A stretch of 64,000 nucleotides of DNA from Candidatus Babelota bacterium (GCA_003963225.1 RXKB01000008.1:62001-126000); one strand, 5' to 3'. Shown: positions 16,680 to 25,914, counted from the stretch's first letter. Notes: generated by a model not told the origin, from the letters alone. Numbers and translations are program-made.

Positions 16680-19007
16680 TTATCTAATATTTAAATGTAT
16701 TAATTGCTCACCATTTTGTAAAGAATATGTTTTTGTATTTTCATAAGGACTTGGTATTATTTCTTTGCACGGAAAATATGCATCAAACTCTTCAAAAGGC
16801 ACACTCACAGCGTAGCTAGGTAACATATCAGATAAAGCAGATACTTTTTCTTGATTTTTTACGCTTTCATTAGAGATGTTTTCAGTAACTCCGGGAAATG
16901 CTGGAAAATCTATTATCTTTTTTAATTTGGATATATTTTCAGTTGCCATATTGCCAATAACTTTTAATGCATTATATTCCTTATGCAAGCCAATATGAAA
17001 AATAACATTTTTCTCATTTTGTATGACAAAAGGAATATGATATATATATTTTCCTATTACTGTTTTTACGGCAGCTACTGCAAAATAGATGGTAGCTTTT
17101 GTATCTTTTGGTGAAGGTACCGAAAAACCTGTATTAATAATTTCTGCAATCATTTTTGCTGGAAGGCCATGATAATGATCATGTAATTCTTTATGTGCTG
17201 GGTCAGTAAGCCTTTGAAAATATTTTTTATTAAAAAGTAATGATGAACAGCATTCTTGCTTTATAGTACAATCAAGAATGCTTGGTAAAATAATAGCATC
17301 TTCAATCAGATTGCTAACAGGACGTAATTCACCAGTATTAGGAGTAACCTTTTCTTTAATAAAAGCATTTGAAATTTTAGTTTCTGTATTTTTTAATTTA
17401 GTTTTTTTGCCATTAGTAACATTATTCAAACCAGCAGTTGTTTTTTGAGAAACAGATTGCTTTGGCACTCTAGCTTGAGCTGAACCTTTGTGGTTCTGAT
17501 TCTTTGGTTGAATATGAGTCTTGTTATTTTTAGAATGCTTATGCTTTGCATTTTGATATTCTGCAAGCAGCTCTTTTGCAGCATTTTTTGCGCGTATTGC
17601 ATTTTTTTTTGCATTATCTTGCTCTTCAAGTTCAATTTTTTTAGTTGCAGATGAAACATGAGAATCAAAAATTTTTGGTTGCAAATTAAGTGTAGATTGT
17701 AAAATTAATGGTCCCCAAAAACGGTAATATTTTTGAGCCTGTCCTTCTTTATTTAACTTTTTATATAAATCATATAGACAATCAATATCTTTAGATTTTT
17801 CTTTTAGAGCTAAATTAAATTGGATTTCTATCTTATCTACAACTGCAGAAAGTTTTGTAGGCACAGCTCTAGTTTGATACATAATCAAACATAATTTAAA
17901 TAGCATATTGTGCAAAGCATCAAACCTATCTATTGTCTCAGGAAATACATTACCTAATAATCGTATTGCATCATCAACTTTTTTATATGGAATACATTTT
18001 TCCGCATCTAACGTTTTCAATGTATTCAATATAAAATAATCATCTGTTTGAGAGTGATAACTTCCTAAAAGAGGAATAAATTGATCAAAAAAATTTTTAT
18101 TAATGCAATTGTCTTTTAACAAAATTTCCATTTCGTTTAGGACATTTCTTTGCTGAGCATCTGTATAATGATCTAGCGCTGCAAGATTATACAAAGGTAT
18201 TTGATCCTTAAAATTCAACAATTGATTAAAAGAGTTTAATAAAGAAAAATATGAAAAAATAATATTTTCTATAACACTACCCGCCTCTTTTTGTACTGGG
18301 TTAATACCTTTTTCAACATCTTTTTTATTTTTAGCAAAATACATTAAAGTATCTGGAGATAAATTTTGCTGATTAAAAACCTTAATGTAGTTTGGATCAC
18401 GAAAAAAATGTAACACATCTTTACCAAATAATTGTAATCCAATTATTGTTTTAGGAAACAATACGCCCCCCTTAATCTTTTGTAAGGAGAAATGGCTACT
18501 CCTTTCCAAAATACAAGAGGATAACCGTTTATGTGTATTTTTGCTTTTTTCTTTTTCTTCATTACTTACATAATAAAAATCTGTTGTAGGATCTTCATTA
18601 CTCAGTTTCCATTTTAAAGCAACATCTGCAAAATCTATAGATTCTTTTTTTTCCCCTGGCAATACAAAAGATATGTCAGGATATTTTTTTTGCGGAGCTT
18701 CAGGAACGATTGCAGAATGAGTATGTTTATCTATTTCCTTTAAATAATGTAGCATATGTTTAGTACGTTCCACAAATGCATCGGTTAATGCAAGAATATT
18801 TAGAATTACTGTCTTAAAATCCTTATCTTTTTCCGCTTGTTCGTATAGTCTCTGAGCTAGATGATTGGCATTACAGTTTTCAGAATTTTGTAATTCCATT
18901 GCAAACAATTGATTATGATTACTGGACAAAATACACTTCATCACCACAACAGCATGCAAAAAAGAAAATATTTTTTTAATAAACTTTTTATTTAATATAA
19001 TCATCAT
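16680..19007 (-). CDS. Large exported protein with a C-terminal DHYH...IFHIG domain
   Basis: 775 residues. A hydrophobic N-terminal stretch (about residues 10-36) looks like a signal peptide. The middle (about 60-440) is helical, 450-540 is Lys/Asn/Ala-rich and probably disordered, and a C-terminal domain of about 190 residues begins near HDHYHGLPAKMI. That domain, with its DHYH and IFHIG motifs, is shared with the protein at 61686-62444, so it is a family of its own. The paired His residues could bind metal or be catalytic, but I see no known enzyme signature. The gene stands alone between convergent and divergent neighbours. Confidence 0.75.
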   Translation of the reverse strand: MMIILNKKFIKKIFSFLHAVVVMKCILSSNHNQLFAMELQNSENCNANHLAQRLYEQAEKDKDFKTVILNILALTDAFVERTKHMLHYLKEIDKHTHSAIVPEAPQKKYPDISFVLPGEKKESIDFADVALKWKLSNEDPTTDFYYVSNEEKEKSKNTHKRLSSCILERSSHFSLQKIKGGVLFPKTIIGLQLFGKDVLHFFRDPNYIKVFNQQNLSPDTLMYFAKNKKDVEKGINPVQKEAGSVIENIIFSYFSLLNSFNQLLNFKDQIPLYNLAALDHYTDAQQRNVLNEMEILLKDNCINKNFFDQFIPLLGSYHSQTDDYFILNTLKTLDAEKCIPYKKVDDAIRLLGNVFPETIDRFDALHNMLFKLCLIMYQTRAVPTKLSAVVDKIEIQFNLALKEKSKDIDCLYDLYKKLNKEGQAQKYYRFWGPLILQSTLNLQPKIFDSHVSSATKKIELEEQDNAKKNAIRAKNAAKELLAEYQNAKHKHSKNNKTHIQPKNQNHKGSAQARVPKQSVSQKTTAGLNNVTNGKKTKLKNTETKISNAFIKEKVTPNTGELRPVSNLIEDAIILPSILDCTIKQECCSSLLFNKKYFQRLTDPAHKELHDHYHGLPAKMIAEIINTGFSVPSPKDTKATIYFAVAAVKTVIGKYIYHIPFVIQNEKNVIFHIGLHKEYNALKVIGNMATENISKLKKIIDFPAFPGVTENISNESVKNQEKVSALSDMLPSYAVSVPFEEFDAYFPCKEIIPSPYENTKTYSLQNGEQLIHLNIR

Positions 19008-19248
19008 AGCCTTTTGTCTTTCAATTATATAATTTTTTTATCAGTTTACAAAACAATGATATACAGATTTTTTTTCTTTGTAAACATTTAAGTTTATTTT
19101 TTTATTTTAAATTAAAAGAAAAAAAGATGTTTTATTCAATTTGAACTCTGCAAATAGCTTAGGTTCAATTCAACAAACCACAGCTTGTACATTTACGCGT
19201 TGCAACTATGCAATCAATGGAAATGATTTTTGGTTTTTGTAACACAAT

Positions 19249-19587
19249 TTAATATAATTTTGCACCGTTTGGCACCTGTTTTTGCGGTACACACAAAACA
19301 ACTGCACTATTGTTGTCTGGAAAACCGGTGATCAACACTTGCGAAACAAAGGGGCCAATTTTTTTTGGGGTAAAGTTAATAACACAAACCACCTGGGTAT
19401 GCAAAAGTGCTTCTTTTGTATAATGTACCGTTATCTGTGCACTTGATTCTCTAATGCCAATATCTGGCCCAAAATCAATTTTTAATTTAAAAGCTGGTTT
19501 TTTTGCTTCCGGAAAATCTACAACTTCTATAACAGTACCAACGCGTATTTCTACTTTTTCAAAATATTGCCAAGAAATGTAATCCAT
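19249..19587 (-). CDS. csaA: CsaA-type tRNA-binding-domain protein
   Basis: 112 residues, the usual CsaA length. It begins with the typical FEKVEIRVGTVIEV of the EMAPII-like OB-fold, followed by AKKPAFKLKIDFG and ending with PNGAKLY. CsaA proteins bind tRNA and have been reported as export chaperones. AAAGG lies 7 bases upstream of the ATG. It is divergent from the exported protein at 19690. Confidence 0.92.
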   Translation of the reverse strand: MDYISWQYFEKVEIRVGTVIEVVDFPEAKKPAFKLKIDFGPDIGIRESSAQITVHYTKEALLHTQVVCVINFTPKKIGPFVSQVLITGFPDNNSAVVLCVPQKQVPNGAKLY

Positions 19588-19618
19588 TGGTAGTACCTTT
19601 TTACATTAAAAATTAAAA

Positions 19619-19647
19619 TCGACATGATTATCACTCTATTATATACT
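19619..19647 (+). promoter_or_regulatory. Promoter TCGACA-17-TATACT
   Basis: -35 TCGACA at 19619-19624, a 17-bp spacer, and -10 TATACT at 19642-19647. The identical pair with identical spacing recurs before yebC at 20428-20456. It places the ATG at 19624 inside the promoter, which supports the TTG start at 19690. Confidence 0.55.
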
Positions 19648-19689
19648 ATTGCCCAAACAATATACATGAAGCATAAAAAGGAGCTTGCC

Positions 19690-20400
19690 TTGCAAAACAA
19701 TACAATACTTTATATCACTCTATTATTGATGACATCATTAAATATAAACGCAATGCTTCAACTAATGCGAATAGAAAAGTCATTACAATTATGCGTTCAA
19801 CATAGCTCAAAAAAAAATGTTTCCAACAGTATGCCTAACAAAAACCCTTTACATAGTATTGTGTGCAAACACTACTGTGACGTGCCAAAAAAAGATTTCA
19901 ATGCACTTTGCAAAGCATTAGAAAAACCAGCAACCCCTGAAATACTTTCAGCCATGCTTAGTGAAAACGAATACGTTGTTCCTGACGTTGAAAAACTGTA
20001 CAATCATAGTAGCCAACAAATAGTATCTTGCATTAAAGATTTAACAGTATTTAGCAGATATATTACTTGGTTTAAAATAGTAGCAGCAATACATATTGCC
20101 AATATTCCGATATATCAATTAAGTGGCTCTATAGAAAATGTCCAGTATATTGAACCGTTAGGATACATAATGCAAGCATCAAACTCTTTTATATTAATGA
20201 CGACTGGTTTAGTTTTGTGTTATCAACTTCCTTTTGTGCCCTTTTGGTTTTTTGCTAAAAAAATTACTGAAAATCAACTACCCCTGGTTTTACAAAATCA
20301 TAAGCTATTGAGAACAGTAATATTAGATTTAGAAAAAAAGGAAGCAGAAAAAGCTAAATTCCAGGTCGCAAATCATCGGCAAGCCAATATCAATGAATAA
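19690..20400 (+). CDS. Exported or membrane protein of unknown function
   Basis: The frame is open from 19624, but that ATG overlaps the promoter -35. A TTG at 19690 lies 6 bases after AAGGAG and gives 236 residues with a clean signal peptide (LQNNTILYITLLLMTSLNINA). The mature part has one Cys-containing N-terminal region, then two hydrophobic segments around residues 120-140 and 160-195, and a charged C-terminal tail. No family is recognised. Confidence 0.65.
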   Translation: MQNNTILYITLLLMTSLNINAMLQLMRIEKSLQLCVQHSSKKNVSNSMPNKNPLHSIVCKHYCDVPKKDFNALCKALEKPATPEILSAMLSENEYVVPDVEKLYNHSSQQIVSCIKDLTVFSRYITWFKIVAAIHIANIPIYQLSGSIENVQYIEPLGYIMQASNSFILMTTGLVLCYQLPFVPFWFFAKKITENQLPLVLQNHKLLRTVILDLEKKEAEKAKFQVANHRQANINE

Positions 20401-20427
20401 AAAAAATTTTTTTACTCAAAACTAAAA

Positions 20428-20456
20428 TCGACACAAATTGGTTTTTATTTTATACT
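20428..20456 (+). promoter_or_regulatory. Promoter TCGACA-17-TATACT for yebC-yicC
   Basis: -35 TCGACA at 20428-20433 and -10 TATACT at 20451-20456 with a 17-bp spacer, the same elements as at 19619. It ends 34 bases before the yebC start. Confidence 0.55.
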
Positions 20457-20490
20457 ATGTTCGTAAAAATGTTACTTACGGAGCATATAC

Positions 20491-21204
20491 ATGTCAGGTC
20501 ATAATAAATGGTCACAAATAAAACATAAAAAAGCAAAAGAAGACGGTAAAAAAGCAAAAGCATTTACTAGGTTAATTAAAGAAATTACTGTATGCGCTCG
20601 CAACGGTGGTGGAGACCCAGCTTTTAACCCAGCATTGCGTTTTTTGCTTGAACAAGCGCGTACTATTAACATGCCTTTAGACAATGCAACACGTGCAATT
20701 AAACGAGGGACTGGTGAGCTTCCTGGCGTACACTATGAGCCATTTACCTATGAAGGATATGCAAAACACGGTATTGCCGTTATGATAGACACACTTTCTG
20801 ATAATAAAAATAGAACTGTGGCAGAACTGCGACATATTTTTTCAAGTCATGGGTGCCATTTGGGTGAAGCAGGAGCTGTTAGTTGGCTTTTTGATCATTG
20901 CGGAGCAATTCATATTGTGGGCTCAATATCTGAAGACGCATTACTAGAAACGCTTATAGATTTTGATATTATTGATATTAAAATGCACGAATACGAAACT
21001 ATTGTGTTATGTTGCCCAAAATCACTCGATGCAATATGTTCAGCACTTAAAGAAAAAAAATATGAAATAACTGCAGCCCAGTTTGAATGGATTGCTAAAA
21101 ATAGTATTGCTCTTGAACAAAAAGAGTTAGATGAGGTAGTTGAGTTTCTTACGGAGTTGGAAGAACATGATGATGTACAAAATGTATATACCACTCTTGG
21201 ATAA
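20491..21204 (+). CDS. yebC: YebC/PmpR family regulator or translation factor
   Basis: 237 residues, opening with the hallmark SGHNKWSQIKHKKAK and continuing with the GGGDPAFNPALR region and YEGYAKHGIA. It has the three-domain length of the family. YebC proteins are annotated as transcription regulators, and some members have been shown to aid translation of proline stretches. It is followed by yicC after 12 bases, so the two form an operon from the promoter at 20428. Confidence 0.96.
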   Translation: MSGHNKWSQIKHKKAKEDGKKAKAFTRLIKEITVCARNGGGDPAFNPALRFLLEQARTINMPLDNATRAIKRGTGELPGVHYEPFTYEGYAKHGIAVMIDTLSDNKNRTVAELRHIFSSHGCHLGEAGAVSWLFDHCGAIHIVGSISEDALLETLIDFDIIDIKMHEYETIVLCCPKSLDAICSALKEKKYEITAAQFEWIAKNSIALEQKELDEVVEFLTELEEHDDVQNVYTTLG

Positions 21205-21216
21205 AAGGACCCAATT

Positions 21217-22107
21217 ATGATTCAAAGCATGACTGGCTTTGCGGTAAAAAATGCCACGCTACAATCATCTACAGGAAAAAAAAGCGCACTTTTTTTAAGT
21301 TTAAAAAGTTTAAACGGTAAATTTTTTGAACTTAATTGTAAACTACCACTCGCTTTTTCTCACCTTGAAACAATTATTCTTAAAAGATTAAAAAATAAAT
21401 TAAAACGCGGACATCTTTATTTAACATGTTTTTTAAACAACACAGATATTGTACAAGGTACCGTTGAACCATCTCTACAAGTGGTACAAAATTATATCAA
21501 CGCACTTAATGCGATTAAAGAACAGCATAACATTACACAGCCAATAATGCTTGATCATATCATACGTCTTCCTAATGTATTTAATGTACAAGAACATTTG
21601 ACGGATGAGCAAATGGAGCGAGATTTTTTAACCTTTGTTGATGAATTAGCAGAACAAGTAATAATTACACGCATTAAAGAAGGCGAAGAAATTACGCAAG
21701 ACATTACCTTACGTTTACAAAACATAGAAAAATACCTTGATTTAGTAAGCCAAGGCGCAAACGAATTTGTAGAACGAACAAAAGAAAAAATCCAACAAAT
21801 GTTACAAATTGAAACAGAACAAACAGAAGGCGCAGATGCACAAAAAAATACCTTGTACGCCTTGCTTGACAAAATAGACATTCACGAAGAAATTAGCAGG
21901 TTTCAAAGCCACTTACATAATATGCAAACTCAACTAAAAACAGCTACGGTAGAAAAAGGCAAAGTGTTAGATTTTATTTTACAAGAGCTCATGCGTGAAA
22001 CCAATACTATTAACGCAAAATGCTCTGATGCTTTAATAGCTAAATATGCTATTGATTTAAAAGTTGAAATTGAAAAAATTAGAGAGCAAATACAAAACAT
22101 TGTATAA
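21217..22107 (+). CDS. yicC: YicC family endoribonuclease-like protein
   Basis: 296 residues. It begins IQSMTGFA, the family signature, and ends with the conserved block around DKIDIHEEISRFQSHL, GKVLDFILQELMRETNTINAKCSDA and the C-terminal EIEKIREQIQN. Family members cleave RNA in several bacteria. AAAAGGA precedes the ATG. Confidence 0.96.
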   Translation: MIQSMTGFAVKNATLQSSTGKKSALFLSLKSLNGKFFELNCKLPLAFSHLETIILKRLKNKLKRGHLYLTCFLNNTDIVQGTVEPSLQVVQNYINALNAIKEQHNITQPIMLDHIIRLPNVFNVQEHLTDEQMERDFLTFVDELAEQVIITRIKEGEEITQDITLRLQNIEKYLDLVSQGANEFVERTKEKIQQMLQIETEQTEGADAQKNTLYALLDKIDIHEEISRFQSHLHNMQTQLKTATVEKGKVLDFILQELMRETNTINAKCSDALIAKYAIDLKVEIEKIREQIQNIV

Positions 22108-22218
22108 TAAAAAGCATTATCAAAAAGCTCTCATCATTGATAGTCAATCATGGTCAGCTAAAAATTTTTTTGATTTAAAATTAACATCATTATAAAAAAC
22201 TCATTATCAAGGAAGAAA

Positions 22219-22743
22219 ATGAATTTAACAAGCAAAACTTTTTTATTTTTATTGACAAACGGTGCTTTAATTTATAGTTGTTATAATATAAAAAATGCCG
22301 TAAACACAGCTGATCAACTTAACTACTCACCGTTATTTTATGCTGTGCAAAATAAAGATATAACAATAGCAACGCTTCTTTTAGAGGTAAATGCCAATCC
22401 AAACAGACATGCCCAAGAAGAAACTCCTTTAAATGCAGCAATAAGATTACAAGAGGAAGAACTGGTTAAATTACTTCTTGAACACAAAGCAGATGTTAAC
22501 GTTGCAAATAAAAAAGATGGCAAGACAGCTTTGCACCAGGCTGTTGAAATACACATGAACGATAATACAAGAAAGAAAGCAATTTTAGACTTAATTTTGG
22601 AAAAAAACCCGAACCTGGCTCTCACTAATAATGATGGCGATACAGCCTTAATAATAGCCATCAAAAATAAACGTTCTGATTTAGTGGAATTGTTATTAGC
22701 TGACAAAGAAAACATTCGAACATCAGACGACGACTCAGAATAA
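22219..22743 (+). CDS. Exported ankyrin-repeat protein
   Basis: 174 residues with a hydrophobic N-terminal signal (about residues 5-25), then four ankyrin repeats in the pattern xxLxxAVxxxxxxxxxLLLExxAxPN. It starts after AAGGAAG. Exported ankyrin proteins commonly bind host proteins in amoeba symbionts, but a periplasmic role is equally possible. It is paralogous to the gene at 23062, which has the same repeat layout and the same LL(A/L)D end. Confidence 0.85.
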   Translation: MNLTSKTFLFLLTNGALIYSCYNIKNAVNTADQLNYSPLFYAVQNKDITIATLLLEVNANPNRHAQEETPLNAAIRLQEEELVKLLLEHKADVNVANKKDGKTALHQAVEIHMNDNTRKKAILDLILEKNPNLALTNNDGDTALIIAIKNKRSDLVELLLADKENIRTSDDDSE

Positions 22744-22765
22744 TAATTTTAGAAGGGAGACTCAT

Positions 22766-22995
22766 ATGAAAAAATTAATACCCCACCTTGTACTTTTTTA
22801 ACTATATTGGCATCTTTTAATCAGTCGGCTTTAGGCATGCAACATGGACAAAAAGAAAATATAGAAAACAATAAAGAACAAGAAAAAAGGCCTCGAGAAA
22901 AAAATACACCACAACATGCTTCACCCAAAGAATATAGCAATAATCGGCAACCCGGTACCGACATCTTTAAAAATAATATTTGGGGCGGCCATTAA
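22766..22995 (+). pseudogene. Small exported protein gene split by a shift in a T6 run
   Basis: The ATG at 22766 has an excellent ribosome site (AGAAGGGAGA) and encodes MKKLIPHLVLF, then stops at 22799-22801. Re-reading one T of the TTTTTT run at 22794-22799 continues as LTILASFNQSALG, completing a perfect signal peptide. It then runs on to 22995 as a Lys/Glu/Asn/Pro-rich small protein of about 77 residues in total ending GGH. It is either inactive, rescued by slippage, or a sequencing error. It lies between the two ankyrin paralogs. Confidence 0.6.
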
Positions 22996-23061
22996 AAAAA
23001 ATAAATTTTAGATTATAATATAATTATATTATCATTATTACATTCAACATATAGGTTCATC

Positions 23062-23619
23062 ATGAAAAACATATATCTATTATTAGTATTTTTATCTTTT
23101 TTTGCAACTCAACAAGCTATGATCCAATTACCTAGTCCGCAAGATACCATTCCCCAAGAAATTAATATGGTCGATCACCTCAACTCTTCACCGCTTTATT
23201 ATGCAGCGAAAAAGGGTAAAGAAGACATTGCACGTTGTTTATTAGAAAACAAAGCAAATCCCAACTTACCTACTGACAGCATTTCACCTTTATGCGCAGC
23301 AATTCAGGGTTATCATGTGAATATAGTACGTTTATTATTAGATTTTAAAGCTGATCCAAATAGTACTAAAAATGAGCGGCGTGAAGCCCCTTTGTTGCTT
23401 GCCATAAAAAAATATGAAGACGCGTATTATCCAGAAAAAAAATTAAATGCAAAAGAAAATATACAATCTTTGCTATTTTGCCCAAACATAAACAAAAAAA
23501 TAGTCAATCTCAGAGGTCAAACTCCCTTGCATTACGCAGTTGAAAACAGTGATGTAGAGATCGTAAGACTTTTATTGGCAGATGATAATACACTTAAAAA
23601 AAGTGAAAATAATAATTAA
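23062..23619 (+). CDS. Exported ankyrin-repeat protein
   Basis: 185 residues with a signal peptide (MKNIYLLLVFLSFFATQQA) and then four ankyrin repeats, for example SPLYYAAKKGKEDIARCLLE and TPLHYAVENSDVEIVRLLLA. The spacing and ends match the protein at 22219-22743, which suggests a local duplication. Its partner is unknown. It may be secreted or periplasmic. Confidence 0.87.
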   Translation: MKNIYLLLVFLSFFATQQAMIQLPSPQDTIPQEINMVDHLNSSPLYYAAKKGKEDIARCLLENKANPNLPTDSISPLCAAIQGYHVNIVRLLLDFKADPNSTKNERREAPLLLAIKKYEDAYYPEKKLNAKENIQSLLFCPNINKKIVNLRGQTPLHYAVENSDVEIVRLLLADDNTLKKSENNN

Positions 23620-23652
23620 TTTTTTATTCACTTAAAAAAATGTATTAATTCT

Positions 23653-23681
23653 TTGACTTTTTATTAAAACTGATTTACAAT
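23653..23681 (+). promoter_or_regulatory. Promoter of the tRNA-Val/Asn/Asp cluster
   Basis: -35 TTGACT at 23653-23658, a 17-bp spacer, and -10 TACAAT at 23676-23681, ending 36 bases before the first tRNA. Confidence 0.55.
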
Positions 23682-23717
23682 TCTTTCCATCAATTAATTT
23701 AGTTAATTGACAGTAAG

Positions 23718-23792
23718 GGGCGATTAGCTCAGTGGTAGAGCATCAGTCTTACAAACTGGGGGTCGTAGGTTCGAATCCTACATCGCCCACCA
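23718..23792 (+). tRNA. tRNA-Val (anticodon TAC)
   Basis: The acceptor GGGCGAT pairs with ATCGCCC. The anticodon stem TCAGT/ACTGG encloses the loop CTTACAA, so the anticodon is TAC. The T-arm contains GTTCGAATC, the discriminator is A, and CCA is encoded at 23790-23792. It is the first gene of a three-tRNA cluster. Confidence 0.96.
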
Positions 23793-23808
23793 TTACTTGA
23801 CATTTTAT

Positions 23809-23883
23809 TCCTCGGTAGCTCAGAGGCAGAGCAAACGACTGTTAATCGTTGGGTCGCAGGTTCGAATCCTGCCCGGGGAGCCA
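23809..23883 (+). tRNA. tRNA-Asn (anticodon GTT)
   Basis: The acceptor TCCTCGG pairs with CCGGGGA (one G-T pair). The anticodon loop CTGTTAA gives GTT. The T-arm is GCAGG-TTCGAAT-CCTGC, the discriminator is G, and CCA is encoded at 23881-23883. Confidence 0.96.
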
Positions 23884-23891
23884 TCCTTTAG

Positions 23892-23968
23892 GGGGCTGTA
23901 GCTCAGTTGGTTAGAGCGTCCGCCTGTCACGCGGAAGGCCGCGAGTTCGAGTCTCGTCAGCCCCGCCA
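23892..23968 (+). tRNA. tRNA-Asp (anticodon GTC)
   Basis: The acceptor GGGGCTG pairs with CAGCCCC. The anticodon stem CCGC/GCGG encloses a loop with GTC. The T-arm is closed by GCGAG/CTCGT, the discriminator is G, and CCA is encoded at 23966-23968. Confidence 0.96.
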
Positions 23969-24239
23969 TTTTATACATTCAATATTAAAAATGGCTTCAA
24001 TAATTTAATTTTTTATTTTTTTTGTTTTTTATGCAACATATTTATATAATTGCAACAGACTTTGTTACAGTCATGCGCCTATAATTTAATTCTTGCACTT
24101 ACAAAATATATTATCTGAAAACATTTTCTTGACTAATCAAAAAAATAAATTCCATAATAAAATATAATTTCTATTGCTATGACAACTGGATTACAATAAG
24201 ACTCATGCAAAAAGTATTTTATTTAAAAAGGAGTATTAC

Positions 24240-24821
24240 ATGAAACATATTTTTTTACCTTTCATAGTGTGCTTGGTTCTTACAAAAATACATGTTCAAT
24301 CATTGTTAGGTATGGAAAATCAATTGAGTCGATCCGAAAGTATACGATTAACTCAAATGGAAAATACGTTAAATGATAATACACGGATTGGACCACTTAC
24401 AACACTCATTATTGCAAAACATATCAAAGAATCGTATTTTTCTACACTAATAAAAGCAGTAAAAACACATCCTTACATTAAGACCGAGGAAAAAATAACT
24501 GAAAAATCGTACACTTGTAAATATAGCTATAACCCTCTGACTTTTCAAGGATTATGTCCAAACGATACTACTCAAATCGCGTTAGCTTTTGCAAAGATAC
24601 TTCAAATCCGATTTATCCCTGAAACAGAACGAAATAACCTGAACGATTATTTTTTTGATACATACGACAAGCCTAATGACTTTCAACAAGTTGACTTTTG
24701 TGTATCTGCAAAATATGTTTTAACAGGAGACTATTACGAGTATATAGCACGTTTTTTTAATAAAGAAGCGTTATTGAACACAATACAACTTTTTGATCCA
24801 GCCAAAGAAAAAAATTCTTAA
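24240..24821 (+). CDS. Exported protein of unknown function
   Basis: 193 residues after a strong AAAAAGGAG site. Residues 1-22 form a signal peptide (HIFLPFIVCLVLTKIHVQS). The mature part is polar, with no motif I recognise. A TTGACT -35 at 24129 with a weak CATAAT -10 18 bases on could drive it. A perfect 17-bp hairpin follows its stop. Confidence 0.75.
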   Translation: MKHIFLPFIVCLVLTKIHVQSLLGMENQLSRSESIRLTQMENTLNDNTRIGPLTTLIIAKHIKESYFSTLIKAVKTHPYIKTEEKITEKSYTCKYSYNPLTFQGLCPNDTTQIALAFAKILQIRFIPETERNNLNDYFFDTYDKPNDFQQVDFCVSAKYVLTGDYYEYIARFFNKEALLNTIQLFDPAKEKNS

Positions 24822-24825
24822 AATA

Positions 24826-24870
24826 TAAGAAAATGAAAGAGGTCATTACCAGCCCTCTTTCATTTTCTTA
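24826..24870. terminator. Hairpin terminator, 17-bp perfect stem
   Basis: The left arm 24826-24842 pairs perfectly with 24854-24870 around an 11-nt loop. The stem base is A/T-rich and can act as the U-tract on the plus transcript. Confidence 0.8.
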
Positions 24871-24958
24871 TACCTATATTTTTAATTTTTCTCATGTTTT
24901 TATAAAAAATGTAGTAAGCTGTTTCTTAGATTGATTGGTATTAATTTAGGAACAGAGT

Positions 24959-25888
24959 ATGAGCTTTATACAAATCTTATCATTAATAGTTGTTATTTCT
25001 TTTGCTATTTTTTTTCTTTGGCGCCCCGACCAACAAAAAACCTACCTTAAAAAAAAAATTGTCTGCACTACTGGTATGATTAGTTCTGTCGCATATGAAA
25101 TAGCTGGTGGTTATATAGATATTATCTGTTTAATGGGTCCAGGTGTTGATCCACATATTTATAAAGCCAAACCAACTGATGTCATGCATATACAAGAAGC
25201 AGATCTGTTATTATACAACGGGCTTCATTTAGAAGGAAAAATGGTTGAGCTTTTTGAAGAACTACATACAACAAAAAAAGTGTATGCTGTCAGCAGCTGG
25301 ATTAACCAGTCTCAACTTATTAAAGTTGATGAGCAAGCTTACGACCCACACGTATGGCATGATGTATCTTTGTGGCAACAGATTGTACTGCCATTACAAG
25401 AACAGTTATGCTTGCTTGATCCAGCACATGCATCAATTTTTAGCGCCAATGCACATACGTATATAGAAAAGCTAAACGATCTTGATAAAAACATAAAAAA
25501 AATATTTGCCTCCATTACGCAGCATAAAAAAATACTGGTTACAGCGCACGACGCCTTTAGTTATTTTGGGCGAGCATACGGATTTCAAGTAGTTGCCTTA
25601 CAAGGCGTAAGCACCGACGTGCAGCCAGGGCTTGCAGACATCACTCATCTTGTTAATTTTATTATAGAAAAACAGATTCCTGTTATATTTTTAGAATCAT
25701 GCATGCCTAAAAAAAGTATAGAGTCTGTAGTTGAAATGGTAAAGCGCTCTGGCAATACCATTTCAATAGGAAAGGAGTTACTTGCTGATGCACTGGGAGA
25801 ACCTGAAAAAAATGCTGACTCTTATATTGGTATGATGTATTATAATATAGAAGCTATAGTGAATGGATTTTCTTACCATATAAACTAA
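24959..25888 (+). CDS. Metal ABC transporter substrate-binding protein (TroA/ZnuA family)
   Basis: 309 residues. An N-terminal hydrophobic segment (residues 5-20) anchors or exports it. Family metal-site motifs are in order: GPGVDPHIYKAKPTD with H66, NGLHLEGKM, YDPHVWHD, TAHDAFSYFGRAYGF, and a C-terminal acidic region NADSYIGMMYYN. The PHIYKAKPTD form is typical of Mn/Fe/Zn TroA-type proteins. The absence of a long His-rich loop argues against a ZnuA-type zinc sensor loop. It starts the operon 24959-29606. Confidence 0.93.
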   Translation: MSFIQILSLIVVISFAIFFLWRPDQQKTYLKKKIVCTTGMISSVAYEIAGGYIDIICLMGPGVDPHIYKAKPTDVMHIQEADLLLYNGLHLEGKMVELFEELHTTKKVYAVSSWINQSQLIKVDEQAYDPHVWHDVSLWQQIVLPLQEQLCLLDPAHASIFSANAHTYIEKLNDLDKNIKKIFASITQHKKILVTAHDAFSYFGRAYGFQVVALQGVSTDVQPGLADITHLVNFIIEKQIPVIFLESCMPKKSIESVVEMVKRSGNTISIGKELLADALGEPEKNADSYIGMMYYNIEAIVNGFSYHIN

Positions 25889-25914
25889 TAATATATTATT
25901 TAGCAAGGCTAATC

